From the NCBI RefSeq assembly GCF_000196115.1, contig NC_005027.1:7081577-7145576 (forward strand): a DNA stretch of 64,000 bases, written 5' to 3'. This document shows positions 55,597 through 64,000 of this stretch, piece after piece. The notes below the pieces were generated by a model, which saw only the letters and a program-made list of their open reading frames with translations, was not told the origin of the DNA and did not search any database. This DNA is from Rhodopirellula baltica SH 1. GTDB lineage: Bacteria; Planctomycetota; Planctomycetia; Pirellulales; Pirellulaceae. Each line of letters begins with the position of its first letter. Positions within the stretch are counted from its first letter, which is position 1. The translations under genes were made by a program, and so were the position numbers.

Positions 55597-56838
55597 TTAG
55601 AGCTCGAAGTCAACGACTTCTTTAACGTCACGTGTGCCGAGTGCACCCCAGACTCCGTATGGGCTTTGCGATCCCGGTGGTAGGCCAGGTCCGTTTCGGC
55701 AGACAGTGCTCGCTTCAAGGTTGCCAGTATCGATGCTGTCGGTGATGAACTTCACGGCACCGTCACCCATCAGCACGTGAGCACCCCCGGCGTGACGACT
55801 GCCCGCCGATGAGATGACACCAGAGTGGTTACCATCGTTGTTGGAGTGAACGCAGTTGGCACCGTTTGGTGGCAGGATGGTGTGGAACGCCGTGTAGTAT
55901 GGTCGCGAGTCAGCCCAGCGAGCGTGCTTGGCCTGAGACAGGCTTCCGCTCACAGTGGCGGTTGGATCGTAGAACTGAGGACGCGTCGGATCGATGTGTG
56001 CACCAGAGGCACAACGAGCTGGAATCAGGATCGTGTTGTTTGGATTCGCCATCGCGGTGATGTTTCGCACGAAGTCCGCATTGATCTCTCGCTTGCCACC
56101 CGAAGTGACAACTTCACCGGCGGCGATCGTGTTCGACAGACCATCAAGGACGTCTCGGAATTGAATCTTGTTGCGATTCCAAAAGAAACCACGTTGTGCC
56201 GCACGAGCACGAGTCACAGCCCAGTTTTCGTCCCGGTTGTCGAAATTGCCAAAGTAGCCGTAATCGTTGATACCACCGTTGTGGCCTCGGTCGACAGCAT
56301 CACCAACCGAACACGCGTAGTTCGATCGGGCGAGTTGACCAGGACCTTGGGCCGCACCGGTGTCACTGGGGCAACGATACGCGGGCACTTGAGTGATCCA
56401 AGGAACATATCGGGTTTGCCATGGGCAAGGTCCCATTGCAGGCCAAGCGCCATTCACGCTGCCCGGCAAGGTTTGCCCTGGTGTGACGGTTGTGCTTGGG
56501 TTTGAGATCTGCTCCCACAAACCTTGTTGTTCGATGTAAGGCAAAGTAGGAACAAGCCAGCTGAGGAACAGTCGGTTGCTGTTGTTAGTCGCGTCCGCCA
56601 TACCAATCTGGCGAGCTGATCCGGTGCCGTTGGTCGGAATTTGGTTGAAAGCACTGTGGTAGTTGTGAATCGCAAGCCCGATTTGCTTGAAATTATTACT
56701 GCACGACATGCGTCGCGCTGCCTCTCGAGCGGCTTGAACCGCGGGTAACAAGAGACCGACGAGAACGCCAATGATGGCGATGACGACCAGCAATTCCACC
56801 AGTGTGAAACCTGATCGCGTGCGATGAGTTCTTTGCAT
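55597..56838 (-). CDS. DUF1559 pseudopilin-like protein, copy A
   Basis: The product is 413 residues from [21 protein letters not shown] place the start at 56838 because AGGAG sits eight bases before this ATG, and the upstream in-frame ATG only spans that ribosome site. The prepilin motif [20 protein letters not shown], the [20 protein letters not shown] block and the C-terminal [20 protein letters not shown] are diagnostic of DUF1559. It is the most divergent of the three paralogues in the array. A possible promoter (GTTCAA at 56939-56944 on the plus strand, i.e. TTGAAC) precedes it and copy B. Confidence 0.92.
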   Translation of the reverse strand: MQRTHRTRSGFTLVELLVVIAIIGVLVGLLLPAVQAAREAARRMSCSNNFKQIGLAIHNYHSAFNQIPTNGTGSARQIGMADATNNSNRLFLSWLVPTLPYIEQQGLWEQISNPSTTVTPGQTLPGSVNGAWPAMGPCPWQTRYVPWITQVPAYRCPSDTGAAQGPGQLARSNYACSVGDAVDRGHNGGINDYGYFGNFDNRDENWAVTRARAAQRGFFWNRNKIQFRDVLDGLSNTIAAGEVVTSGGKREINADFVRNITAMANPNNTILIPARCASGAHIDPTRPQFYDPTATVSGSLSQAKHARWADSRPYYTAFHTILPPNGANCVHSNNDGNHSGVISSAGSRHAGGAHVLMGDGAVKFITDSIDTGNLEASTVCRNGPGLPPGSQSPYGVWGALGTRDVKEVVDFEL

Positions 56839-57328
56839 GGAAGACTCTCCTAAGGAAGACAAGCACTTGAACGGGGAATGAAAACCCCCAAATGGAGAGC
56901 TGAGGTTAGCATTTGAATGTGGGCTAGTGGAGCCTGAAGTTCAATTTACAGCCGCTTAAGGTTGCGTTTCGATCCGTTAGATATGAAGCGCAGATTTTCA
57001 ATGTGAGCGGCGGTTGGTTTGTTTTGATCGTGTTTGCGATCAGGGCTCAGGGTCGATGCCACCCGAGTTCGCCGACGTTCCGCACGAACAGGATTTCAAC
57101 GTTTGTTCGTTGGTTGCTGACACGCATCGCTCGGCTTTTCGAGTCTTCGTTGACGGCTGTCAATGAGAGATCGAATTCCGCATTTGGCAATTGATGCAAA
57201 AGCAACGCAGTATCAGCGGTCGCATTCAAAGAAGCGACCGACGTGAAACGTCCAAAATGATGAGACCGACGGCGAACGCATTCCGATTGGAGTGCGTGGC
57301 AAGGATCATGTTGGCGTAACAATGCGGT
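56839..57328. other. Intergenic leader between SGNH hydrolase and DUF1559 copy A
   Basis: 490 bp without a supportable gene. The part nearest the DUF1559 start resembles the same region upstream of copy B (both contain the GTTCAATTT element followed by a TTAAGGTTGC segment). The rest (about 57000-57328) is unassigned; weak open frames exist on both strands but none has a recognisable protein. Confidence 0.5.
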
Positions 57329-58492
57329 TCAGGGTTTGGCCAACGTCGATTGGATCGCTTTTTGAATTTCAGGAGCATAACCCTCTATCCAGATAGCTCG
57401 GCCCGCATCATTGAGATGGCAGTGATCATCAAAGAGGGTTTCGCCAGGAATGCCATGGGGCTCGGCGTTGGCAATCATTGATTCGACGTCGACGATTGGC
57501 AGCGAGTATTCGTCAGCTAGTTTCCTCAAGATGTTGTTTTCCAGTTCGCTGCATTGATGTCGGCCTGTCGTTTCAGCCAGGATGCGTTTCGCAAGCTGAA
57601 GACCTTCGTCCTTTTTTCCATTCTTCCAGAGTTCGTAAACCTGTTGATATCGTGCGGCCGCCTCGCGAGGTAAGTAAGGCTGAAGCAAATTGGATGAGAC
57701 GGTGCCCATGATGACAGGAATCTGCTGATTCTTCGTTGTTGTCAGAATCAATCTCAGATTGTGTTCGTAACTCTGCATGCGTTGCTGTACATCTTGCTCA
57801 CCAAAATCATGTGACCAAGCTCGGGCAAAGTTGGAGTCGCTCACCGGTTCTTCGCGGGCGAGCAATCGTTGATTGTGCTCTTTCTCAAGGCGATTGATTT
57901 CGTAATCGGCTCGACGGTCGCGAAGAAATCGAACGATTGCTGAGCGACTGATTGTTCGTTCGAATGGCAGATTGTCCAATCCGGAAAGAGAGAGTTGTTC
58001 AATCTCCTCGAATTCATTGTGCCCGGTGTAAAGAAGGATCAAATCCGGGTCGTATTCCAGCATCTCACGCATGACCAACACCAACCGATGACTTCCGTAA
58101 GCAAGCCCGCCGCAGTTGATGATTTCGATCTGCTTGGAATCGTTGCTGAGTTGGCGCTCCAATTGCTTCAATTCGGGCTCAAGGTAATTCACTGAAGACC
58201 CACCCAACGCCACGATTCGAAAAACGTCCGCCGGTTTTTCCCGCAGGAACTGTTGTCGCACAAAGCTGACTCGCTTGGCCGGATCGGTTTCCATGTAGCC
58301 GGGATGAAGCTTCGAGTCGACAAAAACACGGCTGTCGTCGTTGAACCCAAGTCCAAAATCGACGTGGCGCGGAGGCCAAAAAATCTCCATCGCACGAAAG
58401 CCGATTTCAGCGAAGCAGAAGAAAGACAGGGTGACGAAGGCGCTGAACGCAATCCGCTTCTTGAGACTGAGCCGGACTCGATTTTGATTCAT
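57329..58492 (-). CDS. SGNH/GDSL hydrolase, membrane-anchored
   Basis: The product is 387 residues from MNQNRVRLSLKKRIAFSAFV (ATG at 58492; the longer frame to 58558 is unlikely). A basic start and one membrane helix (FSAFVTLSFFCFAEIGFRAM) are followed by an SGNH fold: block I VALGGSSVNYL (GGS in place of GDS), GGLAYGSHRLV, the YTGHNEFEE Asn block and DDHCHLNDAGRAI with the catalytic Asp-x-x-His. These suggest an active esterase, possibly acting on envelope polysaccharide, unproven. It lies between DUF1559 copies A and B; a decayed copy occupies the matching place between B and C. Confidence 0.82.
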   Translation of the reverse strand: MNQNRVRLSLKKRIAFSAFVTLSFFCFAEIGFRAMEIFWPPRHVDFGLGFNDDSRVFVDSKLHPGYMETDPAKRVSFVRQQFLREKPADVFRIVALGGSSVNYLEPELKQLERQLSNDSKQIEIINCGGLAYGSHRLVLVMREMLEYDPDLILLYTGHNEFEEIEQLSLSGLDNLPFERTISRSAIVRFLRDRRADYEINRLEKEHNQRLLAREEPVSDSNFARAWSHDFGEQDVQQRMQSYEHNLRLILTTTKNQQIPVIMGTVSSNLLQPYLPREAAARYQQVYELWKNGKKDEGLQLAKRILAETTGRHQCSELENNILRKLADEYSLPIVDVESMIANAEPHGIPGETLFDDHCHLNDAGRAIWIEGYAPEIQKAIQSTLAKP

Positions 58493-58651
58493 GATTTGGC
58501 TGTTGTCATGCGTGGCATGCAATGGCAGACAGGGGTGAGGCGAACGGCAATGATGCACATGGGAACCAACGGACTGATTGTAGCGAATTGTTGCGAACGA
58601 GCCCGACGACGAACAATCTCACGGTATGACGACTAACCTCTGCTCGAAACG

Positions 58652-58684
58652 AAAAAACCTCGCCCGCGAATTGCGGACGAGGTT
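58652..58684 (-). terminator. Intrinsic terminator of DUF1559 copy B
   Basis: A hairpin with arms at 58656-58667 and 58673-58684 ends in six T on the minus strand, 35 bp past the stop of copy B. It is nearly identical to 55529-55562 and to 60695-60727, including flanking bases tgctcgaaacg. Confidence 0.9.
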
Positions 58685-58718
58685 TCGATCGTTGAAAAGT
58701 CGGAGTGACGTCTAACTC

Positions 58719-59960
58719 TTAGAGTTCGAAGTCAACGACTTCTTTGACGTCACGTGTGCCGAGTGCACCCCAGACTCCGTATGGACTCTGCGAACCAGGC
58801 GGCAGTCCAGGAGCGTTACGGCAAACGGTGCTTGCCTCGAGGTTGCCTGTGTCGATGCTGTCGGTGATGAACTTCACGGCACCGTCACCCATCAGCACGT
58901 GAGCACCACCAGCGTGACGACTGCCGGCAGTCGAGATCACACCGGAGTGGTTTCCGTCGCCACCATCATGCACACAGTTAGCACCGTTTGGTGCCAGAAT
59001 CGTATGGAATGCGGTGTAGTAAGGACGCGAGTCAGCCCAGCGAGCATGCTTGGCTTGCGACAAGCTTCCGCTAACGTTCGCACTTGGGTCATAAAACTGC
59101 GGACGTGTTGGATCGATGTGCGCGCCTTCTTTGCAGCGAGCGGGGATCAAGATGGTTTCGTTTGGATTCAACATCGTGGTGATGTTCCGAACGAAGTCAG
59201 CATTGATTTCTCGCTTGCCACCGGACGTGACCACTTCGCCTGCAGCGATGGTGTTGGACAGACCGTCCAGCACGTCGCGGAATTGGATCTTGTTACGGTT
59301 CCAGAAGAATCCACGCTGTGCCGCACGAGCACGAGTCACAGCCCAGTCTTCATCTCGGTTGTCGAAGTTGCCGAAGTAGCCGTAGTCGTTGACGCCACCG
59401 TTGTTGCCACGATCGACAGCGTCGCCAACCGAACACGCGTAGTTAGCACGTGCGAGTTGACCGGGGCCTTGGGCTGCTCCCGCGTCACTGGGGCAACGGT
59501 ATGCTGGGATCTGGGTGACCCAAGGGACATACGTTGTTTGCCATGGGCACGGTCCCATCGCAGGCCAAGCACCATTCACACTTCCGGGCAAGGTTTGCCC
59601 ACGCGTGACTTCCGTGCTTGGATTCGAGATTTGTTCCCACAAACCTTGCTGCTCGATATACGGCAGGACAGGAACCAACCAGCTCAAGAACAAACGGTTA
59701 CTCTGGTTGGTAGCGTCGGTCATGCTGGTTTCGCGCTTCGTACCCGTTCCGTTGGTTGGGATCTGGTTGAAGGCACTGTGGTAGTTGTGGATTGCAAGCC
59801 CGATCTGCTTGAAATTATTGCTGCACGACATACGGCGTGCTGCCTCACGAGCGGCTTGAACAGCCGGCAAGAGGAGGCCGACGAGGACGCCAATGATGGC
59901 GATGACGACCAACAGTTCCACCAACGTGAAACCTGATCGCGAACATTGAGTTCTTTGCAT
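58719..59960 (-). CDS. DUF1559 pseudopilin-like protein, copy B
   Basis: This 413-residue protein starts [20 protein letters not shown]. By eye it differs from copy C at only about 16 positions in 413, so the two arose by recent duplication; copy A is more distant. It has all DUF1559 landmarks, including [14 protein letters not shown] near the end. An AGGAG site precedes the start. A terminator follows. Confidence 0.92.
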   Translation of the reverse strand: MQRTQCSRSGFTLVELLVVIAIIGVLVGLLLPAVQAAREAARRMSCSNNFKQIGLAIHNYHSAFNQIPTNGTGTKRETSMTDATNQSNRLFLSWLVPVLPYIEQQGLWEQISNPSTEVTRGQTLPGSVNGAWPAMGPCPWQTTYVPWVTQIPAYRCPSDAGAAQGPGQLARANYACSVGDAVDRGNNGGVNDYGYFGNFDNRDEDWAVTRARAAQRGFFWNRNKIQFRDVLDGLSNTIAAGEVVTSGGKREINADFVRNITTMLNPNETILIPARCKEGAHIDPTRPQFYDPSANVSGSLSQAKHARWADSRPYYTAFHTILAPNGANCVHDGGDGNHSGVISTAGSRHAGGAHVLMGDGAVKFITDSIDTGNLEASTVCRNAPGLPPGSQSPYGVWGALGTRDVKEVVDFEL

Positions 59961-60399
59961 TGATAATGCTCCTAAAGAAACCAAAGAAACGAATGGGGAA
60001 GATATCCCCCCGAAAATTGAGTGCTAAGGATAACCGTTCAATGCTATTTAGTGGAGTCCTATGTTCAATTTGCATCCATTTAAGGTTGCTGATGTAGCCC
60101 TTGAGGGTGGCAGAGCTGATCAGAAGTAGCGTCTGGTTGCTCATTCTGAGCGTTTTAAAGTTGTCGCTCATCGATTCGCCGCACTGGTTATTCCCAGTGC
60201 TCGATGGTTGACGCCGGGGTGTGATCAGTGAGCGACTTAACACATGGCGTGATGAAACCTGCTGGTGGCTACCGTGCTAGATACCTGTCTGCGACGTCTG
60301 GCTCGCAGAGGATTGGTGGGTAGCGATCTATCTGAATCAGCCGGCCTGCGGGGATCTTGTGGTTCAAAATTCTTGACAACACCAGGGCGAATTGGGCAC
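59961..60399. other. Intergenic leader of DUF1559 copy B
   Basis: This holds the copy-B leader (GTTCAATTTGC at about 60063) matching that of copy A, then about 300 bp with no supportable gene. It leads into the SGNH relic at 60400-60610. Confidence 0.5.
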
Positions 60400-60610
60400 G
60401 GTGACCCAGAAACTGTTCATTGCTCTGATGACTTTTGAAGCTGCGCGATCACGGTCCTTAATGCAGACTACTTGGCCAGAATCGTTGAGATGACAGCGAT
60501 CATTGATTCGACATTGGCGACGAGTAACGAATGATCGTTGGCCAAGTCCTTTGAATACTGTTTTTCCAATCCGCTGCATTGATGTCGTCCTGCTGTCGTT
60601 TCTTCAAAGA
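60400..60610 (-). pseudogene. Decayed C-terminal fragment of an SGNH hydrolase
   Basis: Two frames together retain pieces of the C-terminal part of the intact SGNH gene: TTAGRHQCSGLEKQYSKDLA and LLVANVESMIAVI in one frame, and NDRCHLNDSGQVV in the other. They correspond to TTGRHQCSELENNILRKLAD, PIVDVESMIANAE and DDHCHLNDAGRAI of 57329-58492. A frameshift and the loss of the N-terminal two thirds make it non-functional. It occupies the place equivalent to the intact gene in the duplicated unit. Confidence 0.78.
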
Positions 60611-60694
60611 ACGACTGACTGGAGCAAGCCGTCACGGTCGGGGCCGATGAGGAATGGCCTGATGATAAGGCGACTGATCCTTTGCTCGAAACGA

Positions 60695-60727
60695 AAAAAC
60701 CTCGCCCGCGAATTGCGGACGAGGTTT
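60695..60727 (-). terminator. Intrinsic terminator of DUF1559 copy C
   Basis: Arms at 60699-60710 and 60716-60727, with six T on the minus strand, 33 bp past the stop of copy C. Same hairpin as after copies A and B. Confidence 0.9.
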
Positions 60728-60759
60728 CGATCATTAAAAGTCGGAGTGATGTCTAACTC

Positions 60760-62001
60760 TTAGAGTTCGAAGTCAACGACTTCTTTGACGTCACGTGTGC
60801 CGAGTGCACCCCAGACTCCGTATGGACTCTGCGAACCTGGCGGCAGGGCTGGGCTGTCGCGGCCAACCGTGCTCGCTTCAAGGTTGCCCGTGTCGATGCT
60901 GTCCGTGATGAACTTCACGGCACCGTCGCCGATCAGCACGTGAGCACCACCAGCGTGACGACTGCCGGCAGTCGAGATCACGCCGGAGTGGTTTCCGTCA
61001 CCACCGTCATGCACACAGTTAGCGCCGTTTGGTGCCAAGATCGTGTGGAACGCGGTGTAATAAGGACGTGCGTCAGCCCAGCGAGCATGCTTGGCTTGTG
61101 ACAAGCTTCCGCTGACGTTCGCACTTGGGTCATAGAACTGCGGACGTGTTGGATCGATGTGCGCGCCTTCTTTGCAGCGAGCGGGGATCAAGACGGTTTC
61201 GTTTGGATTCAACATCGTGGTGATGTTCCGAACGAAGTCAGCATTGATTTCTCGCTTGCCACCGGACGTGACCACTTCGCCTGCAGCGATGGTGTTGGAC
61301 AGACCGTCCAGCACGTCTCGGAACTGGATCTTGTTACGGTTCCAGAAGAATCCACGCTGTGCCGCGCGAGCACGAGTCACAGCCCAGTCTTCATCTCGGT
61401 TGTTTTGGTTACCGAAGTAGCCGTAGTCGTTGATGCCACCGTTGTTGCCACGGTCGACAGCGTCGCCAACCGAACACGCGTAGTTAGCACGTGCGAGTTG
61501 ACCGGGGCCTTGGGCTGCTCCCGCGTCGCTGGGGCAACGGTATGCTGGGATCTGGGTGACCCAAGGGACATACGTTGTTTGCCATGGGCACGGTCCCATC
61601 GCAGGCCATGCACCATTCACACTTCCGGGCAAGGCTTGTCCACGTGTGACTTCCGTGCTTGGGTTCGAGATCTGTTCCCACAAACCTTGCTGCTCGATAT
61701 ACGGCAGGACAGGAACCAACCAGCTCAAGAACAAACGGTTACTCTGATTGGTAGCGTCGGTCATGCTGGTTGCTTGCTTCGTACCCGTCCCGTTGGTTGG
61801 GATCTGGTTGAAAGCACTGTGGTAGTTGTGAATCGCAAGCCCGATCTGCTTGAAATTATTGCTGCACGACATACGGCGTGCTGCCTCACGAGCGGCTTGA
61901 ACAGCCGGCAAGAGGAGGCCGACGAGGACGCCAATGATGGCGATGACGACCAACAGTTCCACCAGGGTGAAACCTGACCGCGAACGAAGAGTTCTTTGCA
62001 T
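60760..62001 (-). CDS. DUF1559 pseudopilin-like protein, copy C
   Basis: This 413-residue protein begins [20 protein letters not shown] and has a TTTAGGAGAATC ribosome site directly upstream. It is near-identical to copy B. Differences include LIGDG for LMGDG, and TVGRDSPALPPG for TVCRNAPGLPPG near the C-terminus. Upstream leader sequence diverges from copies A and B after about 60 bp. Confidence 0.92.
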   Translation of the reverse strand: MQRTLRSRSGFTLVELLVVIAIIGVLVGLLLPAVQAAREAARRMSCSNNFKQIGLAIHNYHSAFNQIPTNGTGTKQATSMTDATNQSNRLFLSWLVPVLPYIEQQGLWEQISNPSTEVTRGQALPGSVNGAWPAMGPCPWQTTYVPWVTQIPAYRCPSDAGAAQGPGQLARANYACSVGDAVDRGNNGGINDYGYFGNQNNRDEDWAVTRARAAQRGFFWNRNKIQFRDVLDGLSNTIAAGEVVTSGGKREINADFVRNITTMLNPNETVLIPARCKEGAHIDPTRPQFYDPSANVSGSLSQAKHARWADARPYYTAFHTILAPNGANCVHDGGDGNHSGVISTAGSRHAGGAHVLIGDGAVKFITDSIDTGNLEASTVGRDSPALPPGSQSPYGVWGALGTRDVKEVVDFEL

Positions 62002-62193
62002 AGATGATTCTCCTAAAGAAAACAAGTTATCGAATGAGGAACGGATCCCCTAAAATTGAGCACTCAGAATAGCATGAGTTCTTAACAATTGGGAGGAGAA
62101 ATAACACAATTTACCCATTGAAGGGCGTATAGACTTCCGTTGAGCTCTAGAAGGCGTGTTCTGAACGAACCGCGAGATGCTCAATGTGGAGGT

Positions 62194-63960
62194 TTAGCGA
62201 AGCCGGTTGAGGGCTTCCGATGCTCGGAGGTCATTCGGGTCGAATGCCAATGCCCGCTGATATTGCTTGATTGCCTGCTGTCGCATGCCGGACAACTCAA
62301 AAGCTTCCCCCAGCTGCAGGTGAACTCCTACCAACCTGGGATCGAGAATCAGGGCGTTTTGGAAGCACTGCGCCGCTCGCCCCGGCTGCTGGCTCATCAT
62401 GTAGGCTCGGCCCAGATTGACGTATCCCTCCGCCATCTCGGGGAACTCTGCAATTGCTTTTTTCAGCAATCGGATTCCCGTCGGAAGGTCGCCTGCCTTG
62501 CTGGCTGCGATGCCCATGTTCATGTAGCAACTGGCCTGGAGGGACCGCTCTTCGTATACGGTAATGTTGCAAAACGCCGCCGATAACGCCAAAACCACCC
62601 CGGCAGCGCCGATCGATCGCCACTGTTGTTCTCGCAGCCGTTGATACAGGTCAACCGCACCTGCTGCCGCGAATGGGACGAACAGGATCGCCACCGGATT
62701 GCGGTATCTTCCCAGGATGAAGAACAGCACCACCGCGGCAATCATCGAAAGCAACAACAGGTAGTGCAGCCACAGCCTGCGCCAATCGCCTCGGGAGACG
62801 ATCAGGCCCCAAATCCCCAAGGGGCACAGGATGCCAAAGTGCCAGATTCGGCTCAGTTGCAACGGAAAAGAGTATTCCCGAAAGACGTACATGCTCTCAA
62901 CGTCGGGAACTTCATAGCGATTGAAGACCATGAATGTCTTCGCAACCATCAATTGCAGCCAGCGACCGGGCGCCTGCCGAGTCTCTTCCCACGCTCGCGA
63001 CATCCAAAATTGCGAAACTTCGCGAGAGGAGAGTTCGCGGCCAACAGCTTGCTCTGCCAGACGCTGCGCATCGGCGCGTTCGTGCATCGGCGTTTCATGA
63101 CCAGCCACCAAGGGCACGTAGATGCCGCTGGCTTGCAGGTTGTTACCGATGTAGAAATTGGGGCCCGCTTGGAATGTCGTTGGCGACCACTCACCTCCCA
63201 GAGACGCGTTTCTCGCCGCGACGGGCACAACGATTGATGCAAGTCCGCATGCAAAACAAGCGACGAGGATCCATCCGCGCCATTTGGTTTCGCCAATTCC
63301 AAACAGAATCCAAAGTGGGATGAGCGGCGTCCAAAGCAATGAGTTTTCTCGCGTCAGCACCAGCAAACCAAGCGAAATCCCCGCCAAAACAGCGTATCGC
63401 CGGCGCATTTCACATTGAAGGTAAACGCATGCGGTAACCAACACGCACAGCAAGAAAGTAGCCAGAGAAGCTTTCTGTATGATGCCGTCGTAGTAAATGG
63501 CTGGCGGGTAGATCGCCAGCATGAGTGCCGAAACCAATCCGACCTTCTCTGAAAAAAGCTTGCGACCTGACAGACCGATCAAGGCCACGCCGGCAACGCC
63601 CAGCAGCATCTGAACGACTCGGATCAGCGTGATGCTCGGGCCGAAAACGGCGATCAGAACCGCCAAGAAGTACGGGTACAGCGGCGCCTGGTAGAAAGTT
63701 TCGGAGCCGTACCAGTCACCGTCGCTGATACGGATTGCCCAGTCGAAATACCCTTTGGCATCGCCCAACAATTGAATCAGCGTTGGGACTTCAAACGTCT
63801 GCAGCACGTTGACGAGGCGCAGAAAAAAAGCGAGCCCACAAATGCTCGCTAAAAGGATCGCGTATGAAACGCGATCCGTCAGTGCTGGGTTCGTAGAAGA
63901 ACTCTCAGGATTCGAAGGCGTCTGGCCAACTGAGTTTGCTCGTTTTTTGCGGCTAACCAC
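62194..63960 (-). CDS. Polytopic GT39-like glycosyltransferase with C-terminal TPR repeats
   Basis: The 588-residue protein starts at 63960. After a short charged N-terminus, about 10 or more hydrophobic segments (YAILLASICGLAFFLRLVNV onward) follow in an ArnT/PMT-like layout, with YQAPLYPYFLAVLIAVFGPS and LAIYPPAIYYDGIIQKASLA typical of dolichol-phosphate-sugar transferases. From about residue 480 the chain becomes soluble and carries TPR-type helices (YMNMGIAASKAGDLPTGIRLL, GYVNLGRAYMMSQQPGRAAQ). The TPR tail would mediate protein contacts. Acceptor unknown. Confidence 0.85.
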   Translation of the reverse strand: MVSRKKRANSVGQTPSNPESSSTNPALTDRVSYAILLASICGLAFFLRLVNVLQTFEVPTLIQLLGDAKGYFDWAIRISDGDWYGSETFYQAPLYPYFLAVLIAVFGPSITLIRVVQMLLGVAGVALIGLSGRKLFSEKVGLVSALMLAIYPPAIYYDGIIQKASLATFLLCVLVTACVYLQCEMRRRYAVLAGISLGLLVLTRENSLLWTPLIPLWILFGIGETKWRGWILVACFACGLASIVVPVAARNASLGGEWSPTTFQAGPNFYIGNNLQASGIYVPLVAGHETPMHERADAQRLAEQAVGRELSSREVSQFWMSRAWEETRQAPGRWLQLMVAKTFMVFNRYEVPDVESMYVFREYSFPLQLSRIWHFGILCPLGIWGLIVSRGDWRRLWLHYLLLLSMIAAVVLFFILGRYRNPVAILFVPFAAAGAVDLYQRLREQQWRSIGAAGVVLALSAAFCNITVYEERSLQASCYMNMGIAASKAGDLPTGIRLLKKAIAEFPEMAEGYVNLGRAYMMSQQPGRAAQCFQNALILDPRLVGVHLQLGEAFELSGMRQQAIKQYQRALAFDPNDLRASEALNRLR

Positions 63961-64000
63961 AATTTACGCCATGCCTTTCATGCTGCCATCAAAAACGGCG

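Noticed and set aside
57047..57322. Minus-strand 91-codon frame between SGNH hydrolase and DUF1559 copy A
   Set aside because: No family recognised and no start context; it could be a relic, but there is nothing to compare it with.
58899..59936. Plus-strand frame opposite DUF1559 copy B, with a similar one opposite copy C
   Set aside because: The similarity of the two frames only reflects the duplicated DUF1559 genes on the other strand.
1..64000. tRNA or rRNA genes
   Set aside because: I read for cloverleaf T-arm motifs and rRNA-like stretches and found none that I could support; a covariance search would be decisive.

Overview
The window reads as bacterial chromosome from a planctomycete, most like Rhodopirellula or a close relative. 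This is inferred from gene content, since no rRNA or tRNA gene is visible. The indicators are four DUF1559 pseudopilin-like proteins, a Ser/Thr kinase with an extracytoplasmic sensor, a GxxExxY family locus, a DUF5060/DUF4038 hydrolase, a secreted multihaem cytochrome, and GC-rich palindromic repeats between genes.

Layout. 1-3086: an AAA ATPase plus subtilase pair resembling the IetAS anti-phage/plasmid-stability pair; the subtilase is split by a complete IS701-type element with a 4-bp target duplication. 3087-5210: a repeat-rich stretch with a few small genes. 5488-11293, minus strand: a half-size EamA transporter, a GT2-ArnT fusion glycosyltransferase, a BlaR1/BlaI-like pair and a DUF1559 protein. 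11442-17954: PAP2-like protein, SOUL haem-binding protein, SDR/SRPBCC protein, RecQ, a small conserved protein and an M42-like peptidase. 18257-21488: a TadE / vWA-TadG / TadE trio, then an ECF sigma factor with a probable membrane partner. 21627-23076: three tandem cassettes bounded by about 37-bp inverted repeats; the middle one carries an intact GxxExxY gene and the outer two are deleted relics.

23289-38062: TetR regulator with an Asp-nucleophile alpha/beta hydrolase, glycosidase-like protein, AcuI/YhdH-type reductase, asnS-gluQ, acs, a sensor Ser/Thr kinase, a methyltransferase-like protein, and an ATP-grasp ligase paired with a zinc metallopeptidase. 38233-40552: a zinc-ribbon membrane protein and a secreted helical protein. 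40804-46101: a compact type II/IV pilus-like assembly operon (PilM-PilN fusion, PilO/GspM, secretin, PilP-like) closed by a strong terminator. 46458-53704: membrane protein, sodium:solute symporter with a tiny membrane partner, pyrB, asnB, an M20 amidohydrolase and an isochorismatase-like hydrolase, which looks like a nitrogen/carbamoyl metabolism neighbourhood. 53884-55299: seven-haem cytochrome.

55529-62001: a minus-strand array of three DUF1559 paralogues, each followed by a near-identical intrinsic terminator. An SGNH hydrolase lies between the first two and a decayed SGNH relic between the second two. 62194-63960: a polytopic GT39-like protein with C-terminal TPRs.

The most notable observations are the inverted-repeat GxxExxY cassettes, which look like a parent element and its deletion derivatives; the reversible-looking IS disruption of an IetAS-like module, whose reading frame is exactly restored on paper by removing the IS; and the ATP-grasp/metallopeptidase pair, a candidate peptide-modification module.
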